A model generated the notes under the pieces. It saw only the letters and a list, made by a program, of their open reading frames with translations. It was not told the DNA's origin and searched no databases. The translations under genes were made by a program, and so were the position numbers. DNA of 64,000 nt from GCA-2748575 sp965222725 (GTDB taxonomy: Bacteria; Pseudomonadota; Gammaproteobacteria; Pseudomonadales; Ketobacteraceae). The stretch is taken from positions 930,001 to 994,000 of the forward strand of contig OZ244969.1 in NCBI GenBank assembly GCA_965222725.1. Direction: 5' to 3'. Of this stretch, positions 1 to 8,059 are shown piece by piece (position 1 is the first letter of the stretch; each line of letters begins with the position of its first letter).

Positions 1-75
1 GTTCATGGCTTCCTGGCTCAGCGGGGGCACTTCATGGAGTAATTCGCCATTGGTGGGATTGATCGCTGCTAGCAT
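1..75 (-). CDS. doeC: Aldehyde dehydrogenase N-terminus, probable DoeC (partial)
   Basis: Only the first 25 codons lie in the window; the gene runs off the left edge. The start (ATG at 75 on the minus strand) has an AGGAG ribosome site just upstream. The peptide begins MLAAINPTNGELLHEVPPLS, which matches the usual N-terminus of NAD(P)-dependent aldehyde dehydrogenases (INPxTGExxxxVP). It follows doeA by 8 bp in the same direction. In known ectoine degradation, DoeC oxidises aspartate semialdehyde to aspartate after DoeD transamination. The assignment rests on context plus a short match, so another aldehyde dehydrogenase is possible. Confidence 0.65.
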   Translation of the reverse strand, partial: MLAAINPTNGELLHEVPPLSQEAMN

Positions 76-83
76 GGTCTCTC

Positions 84-1427
84 CTAAGGTTCGTTGGCGG
101 CTTTGAGCGCGTCTTTCCTGGCTTGCGCGTCTTTCCCGGATTGCGCGTCTTTCCCGGATTGCGCGTTTTTCCCGGATTGTTTCTTGGGCTTTTTCGCCTT
201 GTTTTTCGCGTTCCCCTTTGACGAAACAAACTGCATGCTTTGTTCAGTGGTCTGCGAGCCGTTGGCTTTAATCACCATATCCTGGGGGAAATCATCAAAG
301 AAGGACGCGCAGCCCTTGTCGGTAATGTAAATGGTATCGGAGATGCCACAGGTTTTATCGCCGTCCACACCCCACATCCAGGGGATGATATGGAAGGTCA
401 TGCCGGGCTCCAGCACGGCAGAATCCCCCTGTTTCAGGCTCATGATATAACCTTCGTCCCAGCTGGGCGGAAAGGCAATGCCAATGGAATATCCGGAACG
501 GGTAATCAGTTTGGCGCCTACATCGTTATCCTGAATGATCATGCGCACCATATTGTCCACATCGCCCACGGTCATTCCCGGACGCACATGCTCGTGAACC
601 TGCCGCAGGGCAAATTTCATCACTTCCTGCGCTTTGAACATGCTGTCGGTCAGTTCACCGCAAACGACGGTGCGCATCATGGCGGCATGGTAGCGACGGA
701 AGCAGCCGCCCACTTCCAGAAACACATGCTCATTGGGTTGCACCACCCGGCCTTCCCAGGTGGCGTGGCCAATCATGGAACGGGGCCCGGAGGTTACGTA
801 AGGCATTACCGCGGGCGGTTCGCCCCCGGCACGGAACATGGCTTCGCTGATGGCGGCACCGATTTCGTTTTCGGTTACACCGGGTTCAATCATATCGTAG
901 CCCGCCTGCATACCGGCCTTGGCGGCGTTGGCGGCTTTACGCATCACGTCCAGCTCCACGGCGGATTTGGTTTTGCGACCTTCTTCCACAATGCCGAAGC
1001 AATCCATTAAACGGCCGTCGGTATAAGTGGTGTTAAGAAAGTCCTGGTGGTAGGCCGGAAAGAAATAACTGTTACGTTCGTAACCCACCACTTTTTTCGA
1101 CAGGCCGAATTCACGCAATGATTCCACCAGCATCTGGATTGAATCGCCGGTATCCGGATAGGGCCGGGTACGCTCCACCCAGGTGCGGGCATGGATGTTG
1201 GACGCTTCCAGCTGGCGGGTGATCATGAAGGGTTCATCATCAATGGGCACCACCAGCGCCTGAAAGTAGGAATAACCGGTGGTTTGGTAATCCGTTAAAT
1301 ACATCAGGTTTTCCGGATCCGTAATAATCACCGCATCCAGCAGACGCTTTTCCATGCGCTGGCGTAACTCCCCCAAACGGCGCTGGTACTCGCTGAAGGG
1401 AAAAGTCATATCATCGCGTTCAAGCAT
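84..1427 (-). CDS. doeA: Ectoine hydrolase DoeA (M24 peptidase family)
   Basis: This 447-residue protein has a creatinase-like N-terminal domain (about 1-160) and an M24 pita-bread C-terminal domain (about 165-400). DoeA opens the ectoine ring to N-acetyl-diaminobutyrate in the cytoplasm. Family-type stretches include NLMYLTDYQTTGYSYFQALV near residue 40, and HATWEGR and EPGMTFHIIPWMWGVDGD further on. It lies between doeD (6 bp upstream) and doeC in a minus-strand operon, which separates it from proline dipeptidases of the same fold. The last 45 or so residues are an unusual Lys/Ala/Gln/Ser-rich tail encoded by 18-bp tandem repeats; DoeA proteins usually end near 400 residues. Confidence 0.88.
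   Translation of the reverse strand: MLERDDMTFPFSEYQRRLGELRQRMEKRLLDAVIITDPENLMYLTDYQTTGYSYFQALVVPIDDEPFMITRQLEASNIHARTWVERTRPYPDTGDSIQMLVESLREFGLSKKVVGYERNSYFFPAYHQDFLNTTYTDGRLMDCFGIVEEGRKTKSAVELDVMRKAANAAKAGMQAGYDMIEPGVTENEIGAAISEAMFRAGGEPPAVMPYVTSGPRSMIGHATWEGRVVQPNEHVFLEVGGCFRRYHAAMMRTVVCGELTDSMFKAQEVMKFALRQVHEHVRPGMTVGDVDNMVRMIIQDNDVGAKLITRSGYSIGIAFPPSWDEGYIMSLKQGDSAVLEPGMTFHIIPWMWGVDGDKTCGISDTIYITDKGCASFFDDFPQDMVIKANGSQTTEQSMQFVSSKGNAKNKAKKPKKQSGKNAQSGKDAQSGKDAQARKDALKAANEP
107..178. repeat. Four 18-bp tandem repeats in the 3' end of doeA
   Basis: Four consecutive 18-bp units (107-124, 125-142, 143-160, 161-178) share the plus-strand pattern GCGCGTCTTTCCCGGATT. Units 2 and 3 are identical, unit 4 has one change and unit 1 has two. 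Eighteen bases keep the reading frame, so each unit adds six residues of the type KDAQSG to the DoeA tail. Copy number could vary between strains by slippage without breaking the gene. Confidence 0.9.
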
Positions 1428-1433
1428 GACGTA

Positions 1434-2684
1434 CTACCTCATACAGGTTTCTACCGCCGCAGCAAATCGCTGCAAGCCGGTTTCCAGCTGATCATCCGGA
1501 ATGGTGAGCGGCGGTATCAATTTCAGCACTCGCCCACCGATGCCGCAGGGGCCGATTAACAACCCGGTATCAAAACACTCTTTGGCAATCCGCTTGGCCA
1601 GATCACCGTCGAGCACATCCAGAGCCTGAATCATGCCTTTGCCGCGCACTTCAAAATTCCGGTCCGCGTATTCATCACGAATCTGATGCAAACGCCCTGC
1701 CATCATTTCGCCGCGTTCGCGGGTTTGTTTCATTAAGGTGTCGTCTTCGAAGTAGCGAATGGCTTCGCGGCCTGCCACGAACGAAATGTTCTGGCCACGG
1801 AAAGTGCCCGTATGCTCACCGGGGGACCAGTGTTTGTCATGTTCCGGTTTGTTCAGATTCAACGCCAGGGGCGTGCCGAATCCACCGACACCTTTGGCCA
1901 GACAGATAATGTCCGGGTCCAGGCCCATGCCATCAAAACTGAAGAAGCTGCCGGTGCGGCCGCAGCCCACCTGAATATCATCAAAAATCAGCAGGGCGCC
2001 CACGTCACGGGCCAGTTGCTGTAATTCCTGCAGCCATTCCTGAGTGGCCACGTTAACGCCACCTTCCGCCTGGATCACTTCCACAATAAAAGCCGCGGGA
2101 GGCTCGTAACCGCTGGAGCTGTTTTCCAGGGCCTGGCGTAATGTTTTCAGGCAGCCGGAGCCACACCCCATTGGCGATTCAAAAGGCGCATGGCTGACAT
2201 AGTTCAGGGGTACGCCGCCGGCATTACGGAAATACTGATTGGCGGTACAGGCCAGGGAGCCCAGGGTCATACCGTGAAAACCCTGGGTAAATGCCATGAC
2301 ATGGTGCCGCCCGGTCACCCGGCGGGCCAGTTTCAGGGCAGCTTCAACGGCATTGGTACCGGTGGGGCCCATAAACTGCATTTTGTAATTCATTTTGCGG
2401 GGTTCAAGAATGGTTTCAGCAAAGGCTTTAACAAATTCCCGCTTGGCGCTGGTGTACATATCCAGGCTGTGGGCTACGCCATCGCTTTCGATGTAATCAA
2501 TAATGGCCTTCTTCATGTTCGGATTGTTATGACCAAAATTCAAAACACCGGCGCCGGCAAAAAAGTCGATATAGGTTTTACCGTTTTCATCGGTTTGCGT
2601 GGCGTTTGAAGCGGTTTTAAAAACCGTTGGATAGGCACGGCAATAGCCGCGTATTTCTGATTCCCACTGCTCGAATAGCTCCAT
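1434..2684 (-). CDS. doeD: Diaminobutyrate aminotransferase DoeD (EctB-like class III aminotransferase)
   Basis: This 416-residue PLP-dependent class III aminotransferase has IDFFAGAGVLNFGHNNP near residue 40, the cofactor-binding FDDIQVGCGRTG near 235, and the likely Schiff-base lysine in LAKGVGGFGTPLAL near 265. It is very similar in pattern to EctB of ectoine synthesis, but no ectA or ectC is present and the neighbours are hydrolase, deacetylase and dehydrogenase. Degradative DoeD, converting diaminobutyrate to aspartate semialdehyde, is therefore the better reading. A GAGAGC element precedes the ATG at 2684. Doubt remains only between the DoeD and EctB labels. Confidence 0.82.
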   Translation of the reverse strand: MELFEQWESEIRGYCRAYPTVFKTASNATQTDENGKTYIDFFAGAGVLNFGHNNPNMKKAIIDYIESDGVAHSLDMYTSAKREFVKAFAETILEPRKMNYKMQFMGPTGTNAVEAALKLARRVTGRHHVMAFTQGFHGMTLGSLACTANQYFRNAGGVPLNYVSHAPFESPMGCGSGCLKTLRQALENSSSGYEPPAAFIVEVIQAEGGVNVATQEWLQELQQLARDVGALLIFDDIQVGCGRTGSFFSFDGMGLDPDIICLAKGVGGFGTPLALNLNKPEHDKHWSPGEHTGTFRGQNISFVAGREAIRYFEDDTLMKQTRERGEMMAGRLHQIRDEYADRNFEVRGKGMIQALDVLDGDLAKRIAKECFDTGLLIGPCGIGGRVLKLIPPLTIPDDQLETGLQRFAAAVETCMR

Positions 2685-2851
2685 CGCGCTCTCCTTTAAG
2701 GGGATTGTCTGACTGGATCAGAGGCTTGACTGGTTTTTGCACCAGGTTAAAACCTGAACAAAAAAAGAAGGGGCTGTTTCACCCCACCTCTTTCAACTTA
2801 TAAGACATATTCAGGCTATGCAAGTTTTCTCAAAATCAGCTTAGGTCCTGC

Positions 2852-4009
2852 TCAGGGAACCGGAGCACCCGCAAGGCGGGCATATAACCGAACCACAGGG
2901 GTTAATAACGCATCGTTAAACTGGTAGTGCGGGCTGTGGCAGGCGTGCTGAAACTGATCGTCTTTTGCCATGCCAATCAGGGCAAACGCTCCGGGAATTT
3001 CATTCAGGTAATAACTGAAGTCTTCTGATGCCATGATGGGAATCGCCAGGGATTCCATGCGCCAGTCATCGCCCAGTTCCTGGCGCAAGGCATCACGATA
3101 AAGCTGTGCCGGACCGGGATGATTTATGGTGGCTTCGTAGCGGGGTTCGTTCACGACAGTGGCTTCAACGCCATAAGTGCGGGCAGTGTCCTGGGCAATC
3201 TGAGTAATGAGTTCATTGATGCGGGGGCGCAGTTCCGGTTGCGCCAGACGAATACTGCCGCCGATTCTTGCGGTTTCCGGTGTGACTGTGGGATAGGCAT
3301 CGGCATTGATGGAACTGACACTCACCACCACGTCCGATTGCGGGGGTAAACGACGGCTGATGATCTGCTGCAAATTCAATGTAATAGCGGCTGCCGCCAA
3401 TACCGGATCACGGCAGATTTCCGGCTGACTGGCATGGCCACCCTGACCCTTGATATCAATCTGAAAGGTACCGTTGCCGGACATAACCGCACCATCGGGG
3501 CACACTGCCTGCCCAAAGGGAATCATGGGCCAGTTATGCCAGCCGTAGATTTCATCCACACCTTTCAGTGCGCCGTCTTCAATCATGCGCTCGGCCCCAT
3601 GGCCGCCTTCTTCCGCCGGCTGAAACACCAGCGACACCGGCCCGGGCAATTCATTTTCATGCTGTTTGAGCCAGGCCGCAGCCGCCCACAGGGTGGCGGT
3701 ATGACCATCGTGACCACAGGCGTGCATGCACCCGGATATTTCCGACTTGTAGGGCAGATCGGTCATCTCATTAATCGGCAGGGCATCCATATCCGCCCGT
3801 AACGCCACATGCTTGCCATTGGCTTTGGGGGCCAGAGTGGCCACCGCGCCATGGGTGGCACAGGCACGCCAGGGGATTTCCAGCTTGTCCAGCCGTTGTC
3901 TTACGAGTTGCCCGGTCTTTTCCTCTTGCCAGGTTAACTCCGGCTGACGGTGCAATACATGGCGGAACTGTACGGCTTCTTCAATAATGTCCTGCAAGGC
4001 TGGTTTCAC
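2852..4009 (-). CDS. N-acetyl-diaminobutyrate deacetylase, M20 type (DoeB2-like)
   Basis: This 385-residue M20D amidohydrolase has the metal-binding signatures HRQPELTWQE near residue 20, MHACGHDGHTA near 95 and FQPAEEGGHGA near 130, with the dimerisation domain in the middle and SEDFSYYL near 330. M20D enzymes remove acyl groups from amino compounds. Next to doeD and doeA the natural substrate is N-acetyl-L-2,4-diaminobutyrate, the DoeA product. The classical DoeB belongs to a different family (aspartoacylase-like), so this is the alternative M20 type. It is 167 bp upstream of doeD on the same strand. A more general hippurate-hydrolase role cannot be excluded. Confidence 0.78.
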   Translation of the reverse strand: MKPALQDIIEEAVQFRHVLHRQPELTWQEEKTGQLVRQRLDKLEIPWRACATHGAVATLAPKANGKHVALRADMDALPINEMTDLPYKSEISGCMHACGHDGHTATLWAAAAWLKQHENELPGPVSLVFQPAEEGGHGAERMIEDGALKGVDEIYGWHNWPMIPFGQAVCPDGAVMSGNGTFQIDIKGQGGHASQPEICRDPVLAAAAITLNLQQIISRRLPPQSDVVVSVSSINADAYPTVTPETARIGGSIRLAQPELRPRINELITQIAQDTARTYGVEATVVNEPRYEATINHPGPAQLYRDALRQELGDDWRMESLAIPIMASEDFSYYLNEIPGAFALIGMAKDDQFQHACHSPHYQFNDALLTPVVRLYARLAGAPVP

Positions 4010-4140
4010 ACATCCTCCTGTGAATAGGGCGGCTTATTGGGCATTTGATTAGAACAGTCTAGACCAGTCCCCAAGTGGAATGAAGCACTGGTCAGCCGGT
4101 GTTTATACCCTGAAGTTATGAGCTTACATTGCCAAGGGAT

Positions 4141-5718
4141 TTACTGTTGCCGCTTTACCTGCAATTGCTCCCACAGAAAAGGCTCATCAAAATGGCGGCG
4201 GCCGATAAAGGCAATGGCATGCAGCCCGCGTTGGCGCATGGCACCGGCACTGGGCACACCCAGGGGCCAGAGTATAAAGCGTTCTGCCCGGGCGCTGTGA
4301 TCGATGATTCCGGATACACCAAACAGACTCTGACTATCCTGATTGGCATTCAGCGTTAACAGACTGTCGTAAGGTTGCAGCTGGTAGTGATTGTTGGTGG
4401 CTTGTCCCTGCCCTTTGGTTGCTTCCGTCAGACTGGCTGAAACATCCACCAGGTAATGGGTGGCGGATTCAATTTTCAGAACAACACCTTTGGGTTTCTG
4501 CACCTGAAACCCGGCATCAAACAGCAGCGGTTTTTCATCCTTCAGTTGTGACAGATCGGCGGTGATGCCCGCCGGCAAGTACACTTTATGATAACAACCG
4601 CATTGATGAATACTGTCATAGACCAGTGGCTTGCCTTGTTCATCCAGAGTCACCCGCCATAACAGGCCATCGAGCGGACCGGCATAAATATCAAAACCAT
4701 TCTGCGGCGGGCGTTCCGGAAACCAGAAACCGTAATTCAGTTGTAACAGGATTTTTTGATTCAACCGGGTAAAGGTCGGGTACCAGTAGATGACCGGCTG
4801 TTGGGTTGCTATCACTGGCAGGCTGTCGCCGTTGTCCGGTGCCATTGTCACCTTACCCAACAGATCCGCACTGGATTGCTGTTCGACCATCAGTGTCGGT
4901 GCGTAAGCCTGAAATAATGTTTGCAGCTGCTGATCAGTCAATGCGGGCAGTTTCAAAGGATGTAAATCTGTACTGGCTTTCAGCCAGGTTTCTATCGACT
5001 CAAAGCTCAGTGGTATTTCCGTGGTTTCTTCAGCGGCTGCTCCTGGCTGATAAACCGCAGATTGTGCAAAAACCTGTTGTGGACCCTGTTGTACTTTTTC
5101 AGTCATCATCTGGCGATAGTCATCAATACTGCCCTGGGCCAGCCAGCTCAGTAACGGGTACACACCGAACACCCGTTGCGCGCTACTGTAGCCATCGGGT
5201 ATCTGATAATTCATGGCAGGGAAATCTTCTGCTGGCGTGTTTTCCGATAATAATTTTTCATACTGGGCACTGCAGGTATCAATCACAGTTTCAAGTTCCG
5301 GTGGCGTTTTTCCGGTTGCTCCGGAAAAACCATTCGCAAGCTGTTGCTGAACCGATACCGGCAGACGCCCGGCTTCTGTTTTCAATGTACGGGTACCCAA
5401 TACCCGCGTTTCCGCATACCAGCCACTTAACTGTTGTGGCGATAGCGTCTTTGCATCAAACCCGGCAAGAAACCGATCCTTGCGGTGATAAAGATAAAAA
5501 GGCCATTGATGATGCTGTGGCGGCAGGGCGGGATCGAAGTGAGTGTGACGGTTGATGGCATTGCCCAGCTGAAGGGAAAACCGGTCGCATTCTTTATCCA
5601 GCATTTTTGGATAGGAGGCCGGGGGCAGCCACTGACAGCCCGCCACAAAAAATAAAGAGGCCAGTATCCACAGAATGTTTTTCAGTACAGGGCTATTACC
5701 GGTAACATTATTCATCAT
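4141..5718 (-). CDS. Large predicted lipoprotein of unknown function
   Basis: I place the start at the ATG at 5718 (525 residues) because AGGGAG lies directly upstream and the protein then begins with a lipoprotein signal: hydrophobic ILWILASLFFVAGCQ with the lipobox Cys. It would be exported and lipid-anchored. A frame extending to 5775 also exists but would put 19 residues ahead of the signal. No catalytic domain is recognised. The C-terminal third contains aromatic-rich YWYPTFTRLNQKILLQLNYG and a Cys-containing QCGCYH segment. The start overlaps the preceding START-domain gene by 11 bp, so the two are translationally linked and may act together at the envelope. Confidence 0.75.
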   Translation of the reverse strand: MMNNVTGNSPVLKNILWILASLFFVAGCQWLPPASYPKMLDKECDRFSLQLGNAINRHTHFDPALPPQHHQWPFYLYHRKDRFLAGFDAKTLSPQQLSGWYAETRVLGTRTLKTEAGRLPVSVQQQLANGFSGATGKTPPELETVIDTCSAQYEKLLSENTPAEDFPAMNYQIPDGYSSAQRVFGVYPLLSWLAQGSIDDYRQMMTEKVQQGPQQVFAQSAVYQPGAAAEETTEIPLSFESIETWLKASTDLHPLKLPALTDQQLQTLFQAYAPTLMVEQQSSADLLGKVTMAPDNGDSLPVIATQQPVIYWYPTFTRLNQKILLQLNYGFWFPERPPQNGFDIYAGPLDGLLWRVTLDEQGKPLVYDSIHQCGCYHKVYLPAGITADLSQLKDEKPLLFDAGFQVQKPKGVVLKIESATHYLVDVSASLTEATKGQGQATNNHYQLQPYDSLLTLNANQDSQSLFGVSGIIDHSARAERFILWPLGVPSAGAMRQRGLHAIAFIGRRHFDEPFLWEQLQVKRQQ

Positions 5719-6409
5719 CAGGCTCCCTGATAAAACGGAGCCGCCCGTTAACGGCCTCCGGATTTTGATAGGCACTTAGCTGCGCCCTGATATTGGCCAA
5801 TGCCTGCCAGGTGGTGTCCACCGCCACCCGGTTGGCGAGCCACGACGGTATATTGCCACCCGGTTCCACGTGGTTTTGATAGAGCACATCCGTTTGCCTG
5901 GCACTCACCGGTGTCAGCTGCCAGTAGCCTTCATAGGTTTGCATGCGCACTTTTCCCGGTGATTCCGGCAAATGATCCGGACGACTCGCCATGGTAATGG
6001 TCAGTGTCATATCCGGCTGCTGACTGATTTCAAACAGGGCAATGGCATCTCGATCACTGAACGGCCAGCTGGCCTCCACCACAAAATACACCAGACTCTG
6101 TTGCGGTACCGGCCGCTCCAGCAACTCTGCGCCGCCGCTGTAAGGCACCCATTGAGTGTTGATGGTTTCATCCTGCAAAAACGCCACCAGATGACGTAAT
6201 CCGGTATCGAGGCGCACCCTTCCCCGAATGGCATGAAAATCACTGTCGCTCAGATTTTTTTGATAAACGCTAATGCCTTGTTTCTCCGTAACGGGTTGCC
6301 AGTCGCCGGGCGGTTGCCCTTTAGCATGGCTGATGTAGCACGCACACATCAGCACACCCAGACACATCTGGCGGAAACCGGCGATCCGTTTCACCCTGAA
6401 CAGCCCCAT
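5708..6409 (-). CDS. START-domain protein with signal peptide
   Basis: This 233-residue protein has an N-terminal hydrophobic segment (MCLGVLMCACYISHAKG) followed by a START/Bet v 1-like lipid-binding domain from about residue 35 to 225. The typical pattern shows in GISVYQKNL, FHAIRGRVRLDTG and WPFSDRDAIALFEI. START domains bind lipids or other hydrophobic ligands; an extracytoplasmic place is inferred from the signal. The start codon follows directly on the stop of the acyltransferase gene and the 3' end overlaps the lipoprotein gene, giving a tight three-gene operon. The ligand is unknown. Confidence 0.8.
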   Translation of the reverse strand: MGLFRVKRIAGFRQMCLGVLMCACYISHAKGQPPGDWQPVTEKQGISVYQKNLSDSDFHAIRGRVRLDTGLRHLVAFLQDETINTQWVPYSGGAELLERPVPQQSLVYFVVEASWPFSDRDAIALFEISQQPDMTLTITMASRPDHLPESPGKVRMQTYEGYWQLTPVSARQTDVLYQNHVEPGGNIPSWLANRVAVDTTWQALANIRAQLSAYQNPEAVNGRLRFIREPDDE

Positions 6410-7222
6410 CTATTCACTTCCCACGGTTTGAAAATCCTGATTGTGACGGGCATGAAAGGCCGCCAGTTTATCCAGATACCGTTGGCGAATATCCGCAGCG
6501 GTAGCTTCGATGGAAGACTGAAACTGCGCGGGATAAACCGGCGGCAGCAATTCAATCTCGATAGGCCCGGGATATAAGCGGATGCCACCCGCTTTCAGGC
6601 GTTCACCGGCGTTATAAATCACAATGGGAAGAATGGGCACCTGTGCCAGCTGCGCGATACGAAAAGCCCCCAGCTTGAATTCCCCCAAAGGCCGGTCACT
6701 GATACGAGTACCTTCCGGAGCGATGGCCACCGACCTGCCCCGCTGCAGAATATCCGTTGCCGGCCGGTACACGGATTCAAAACGGGCAGCGGCTCTGTCA
6801 TTGCTCTGACTGAGTTTTCGTTCATCAATGAACACGGTTTCGCCAAACCAGAGCAAGGGGCCGATCACCGGATGACGCCGCCACTTGCTTTTGGCAATGG
6901 CCACCACATCACGGCGAATTACATAGCAGAGAATAATGGGGTCCAGCCCCGATTGATGGTTGAACAGATAGATGGCCGGCCCCTGATACGCGTCCTTATG
7001 CCGCTTCAGCCGCAAGGGAGTGCCCGCTAGCAGCGGGCCCAGCCAGGCCAGCAGCCGGGTCATCTGGTTCAGTCCCCGGCGCCGTGAACCGGTGAACAGC
7101 GCCACCAGCAGCCCCCAGGTCAGGCCCAGCAACATGGGGATCAGTGTGGCTATGGCCAAATGAAGTGTTCTGGCCAGGTGAAACGTTCTGGTCAGATAAA
7201 AGCGTCGCGGAAAATTCATCAT
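6410..7222 (-). CDS. 1-acyl-glycerol-3-phosphate acyltransferase-like protein (PlsC family)
   Basis: This 270-residue membrane-associated acyltransferase has a hydrophobic N-terminal anchor (about 15-45), the catalytic HX4D motif as NHQSGLD near residue 90, and the acceptor-binding EGTR motif near 170. Enzymes of this family add an acyl chain to lysophospholipid on the inner membrane. It is the first gene of the minus-strand operon with the START protein and the lipoprotein, which suggests a shared lipid-related task. Two ATG codons lie in tandem at 7222 and 7219 and the ribosome site is weak, so the exact start is uncertain by one codon. Confidence 0.85.
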   Translation of the reverse strand: MMNFPRRFYLTRTFHLARTLHLAIATLIPMLLGLTWGLLVALFTGSRRRGLNQMTRLLAWLGPLLAGTPLRLKRHKDAYQGPAIYLFNHQSGLDPIILCYVIRRDVVAIAKSKWRRHPVIGPLLWFGETVFIDERKLSQSNDRAAARFESVYRPATDILQRGRSVAIAPEGTRISDRPLGEFKLGAFRIAQLAQVPILPIVIYNAGERLKAGGIRLYPGPIEIELLPPVYPAQFQSSIEATAADIRQRYLDKLAAFHARHNQDFQTVGSE

Positions 7223-7387
7223 GGGGGCTTCAGGTATTCACAGGTATCTGAAAGACTGCAGTCTACCCCGTGCTGCAGGGCGCTGTAAAAAGCTGCCGCC
7301 TGTTAAAGGCTTAACCCGAAGGTATCGCTCGCCCGGGGAATTCTGGTACAAACTACAGGCAGTCAATCCCATTGAAAGAGGTTTCCC

Positions 7388-8059
7388 GTGGCAGACAAAC
7401 CCAACAGCGGCTTTCTGAAAAAAACTATTATCGGCGGTATCGTGGTGCTCTTGCCCATCGGCATCGTGTTATTTATCGGTCGCTGGCTGTTCAGGATAGT
7501 GACCGATGCCATTCAGCCGCTGACCAATCTGATCACCACCCATTCCCTGGTACCGGAAATTGTCGGGGATGCCATTGTGATTGCCCTGTTGTTGCTGGTG
7601 AGTTTTTTAATCGGCTGGCTGGTAACCACCGGGCTGGGTAACTGGTTTCACGCCCGTTTTGATCACATTCTTACGAAACTCACCCCCGGCTACCGGCTGA
7701 TCCGCGAGATTGTGATGCAGTTTCTGGGGGATGACGGCTCATCGCCCTTTGCCAACGGCGAAGTTGCGCTGGTGAAAATTTTTGGCGCCGGGAACGATGT
7801 CAAAATCACCGCGATAGTAACGTCCAAATCCGATGACTATTACACCATTATGCTGCCCACCTGCCCCAACCCCACCTCAGGGCTTGCCTACCACGTGCCC
7901 CGGGATCTGGTGGAGCTGCGCCCGGACATACCGGTGGATTCCGCCATGCGCACTATCATTGCCTGTGGCGCCGGCAGTGCCCAGTTGTTTGGCTGGGCGA
8001 ACAGTCAGGTGACTGAGGCCGGGGCTCAGCCGGATGAGTTAAGTCCCGGAACTAGTTAA
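7388..8059 (+). CDS. DUF502 family membrane protein
   Basis: This 223-residue protein has two predicted membrane segments (about 13-32 and 57-83) and a soluble C-terminal part. The pattern FLKKTIIGGIVVLLPIGIVLF and the later ITAIVTSKSDDYYTIMLPTCPNPTSG are typical of DUF502 proteins, whose function is not established. AAAGAGG precedes the ATG by a suitable distance. It is transcribed alone, away from the acyltransferase operon, and its last 8 bp overlap the 3' end of the convergent foldase gene. Confidence 0.85.
   Translation: MADKPNSGFLKKTIIGGIVVLLPIGIVLFIGRWLFRIVTDAIQPLTNLITTHSLVPEIVGDAIVIALLLLVSFLIGWLVTTGLGNWFHARFDHILTKLTPGYRLIREIVMQFLGDDGSSPFANGEVALVKIFGAGNDVKITAIVTSKSDDYYTIMLPTCPNPTSGLAYHVPRDLVELRPDIPVDSAMRTIIACGAGSAQLFGWANSQVTEAGAQPDELSPGTS

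Noticed and set aside
107..178. 18-bp repeats as a CRISPR-like array
   Set aside because: Units are contiguous without spacers and lie in frame inside doeA.
240..1010. Long plus-strand open frame opposite doeA
   Set aside because: It is antisense to a well-supported gene, has His/Gly-rich composition typical of a shadow frame and no ribosome site.
1434..2684. EctB of ectoine synthesis
   Set aside because: No ectA or ectC is adjacent; the neighbours are degradative genes.
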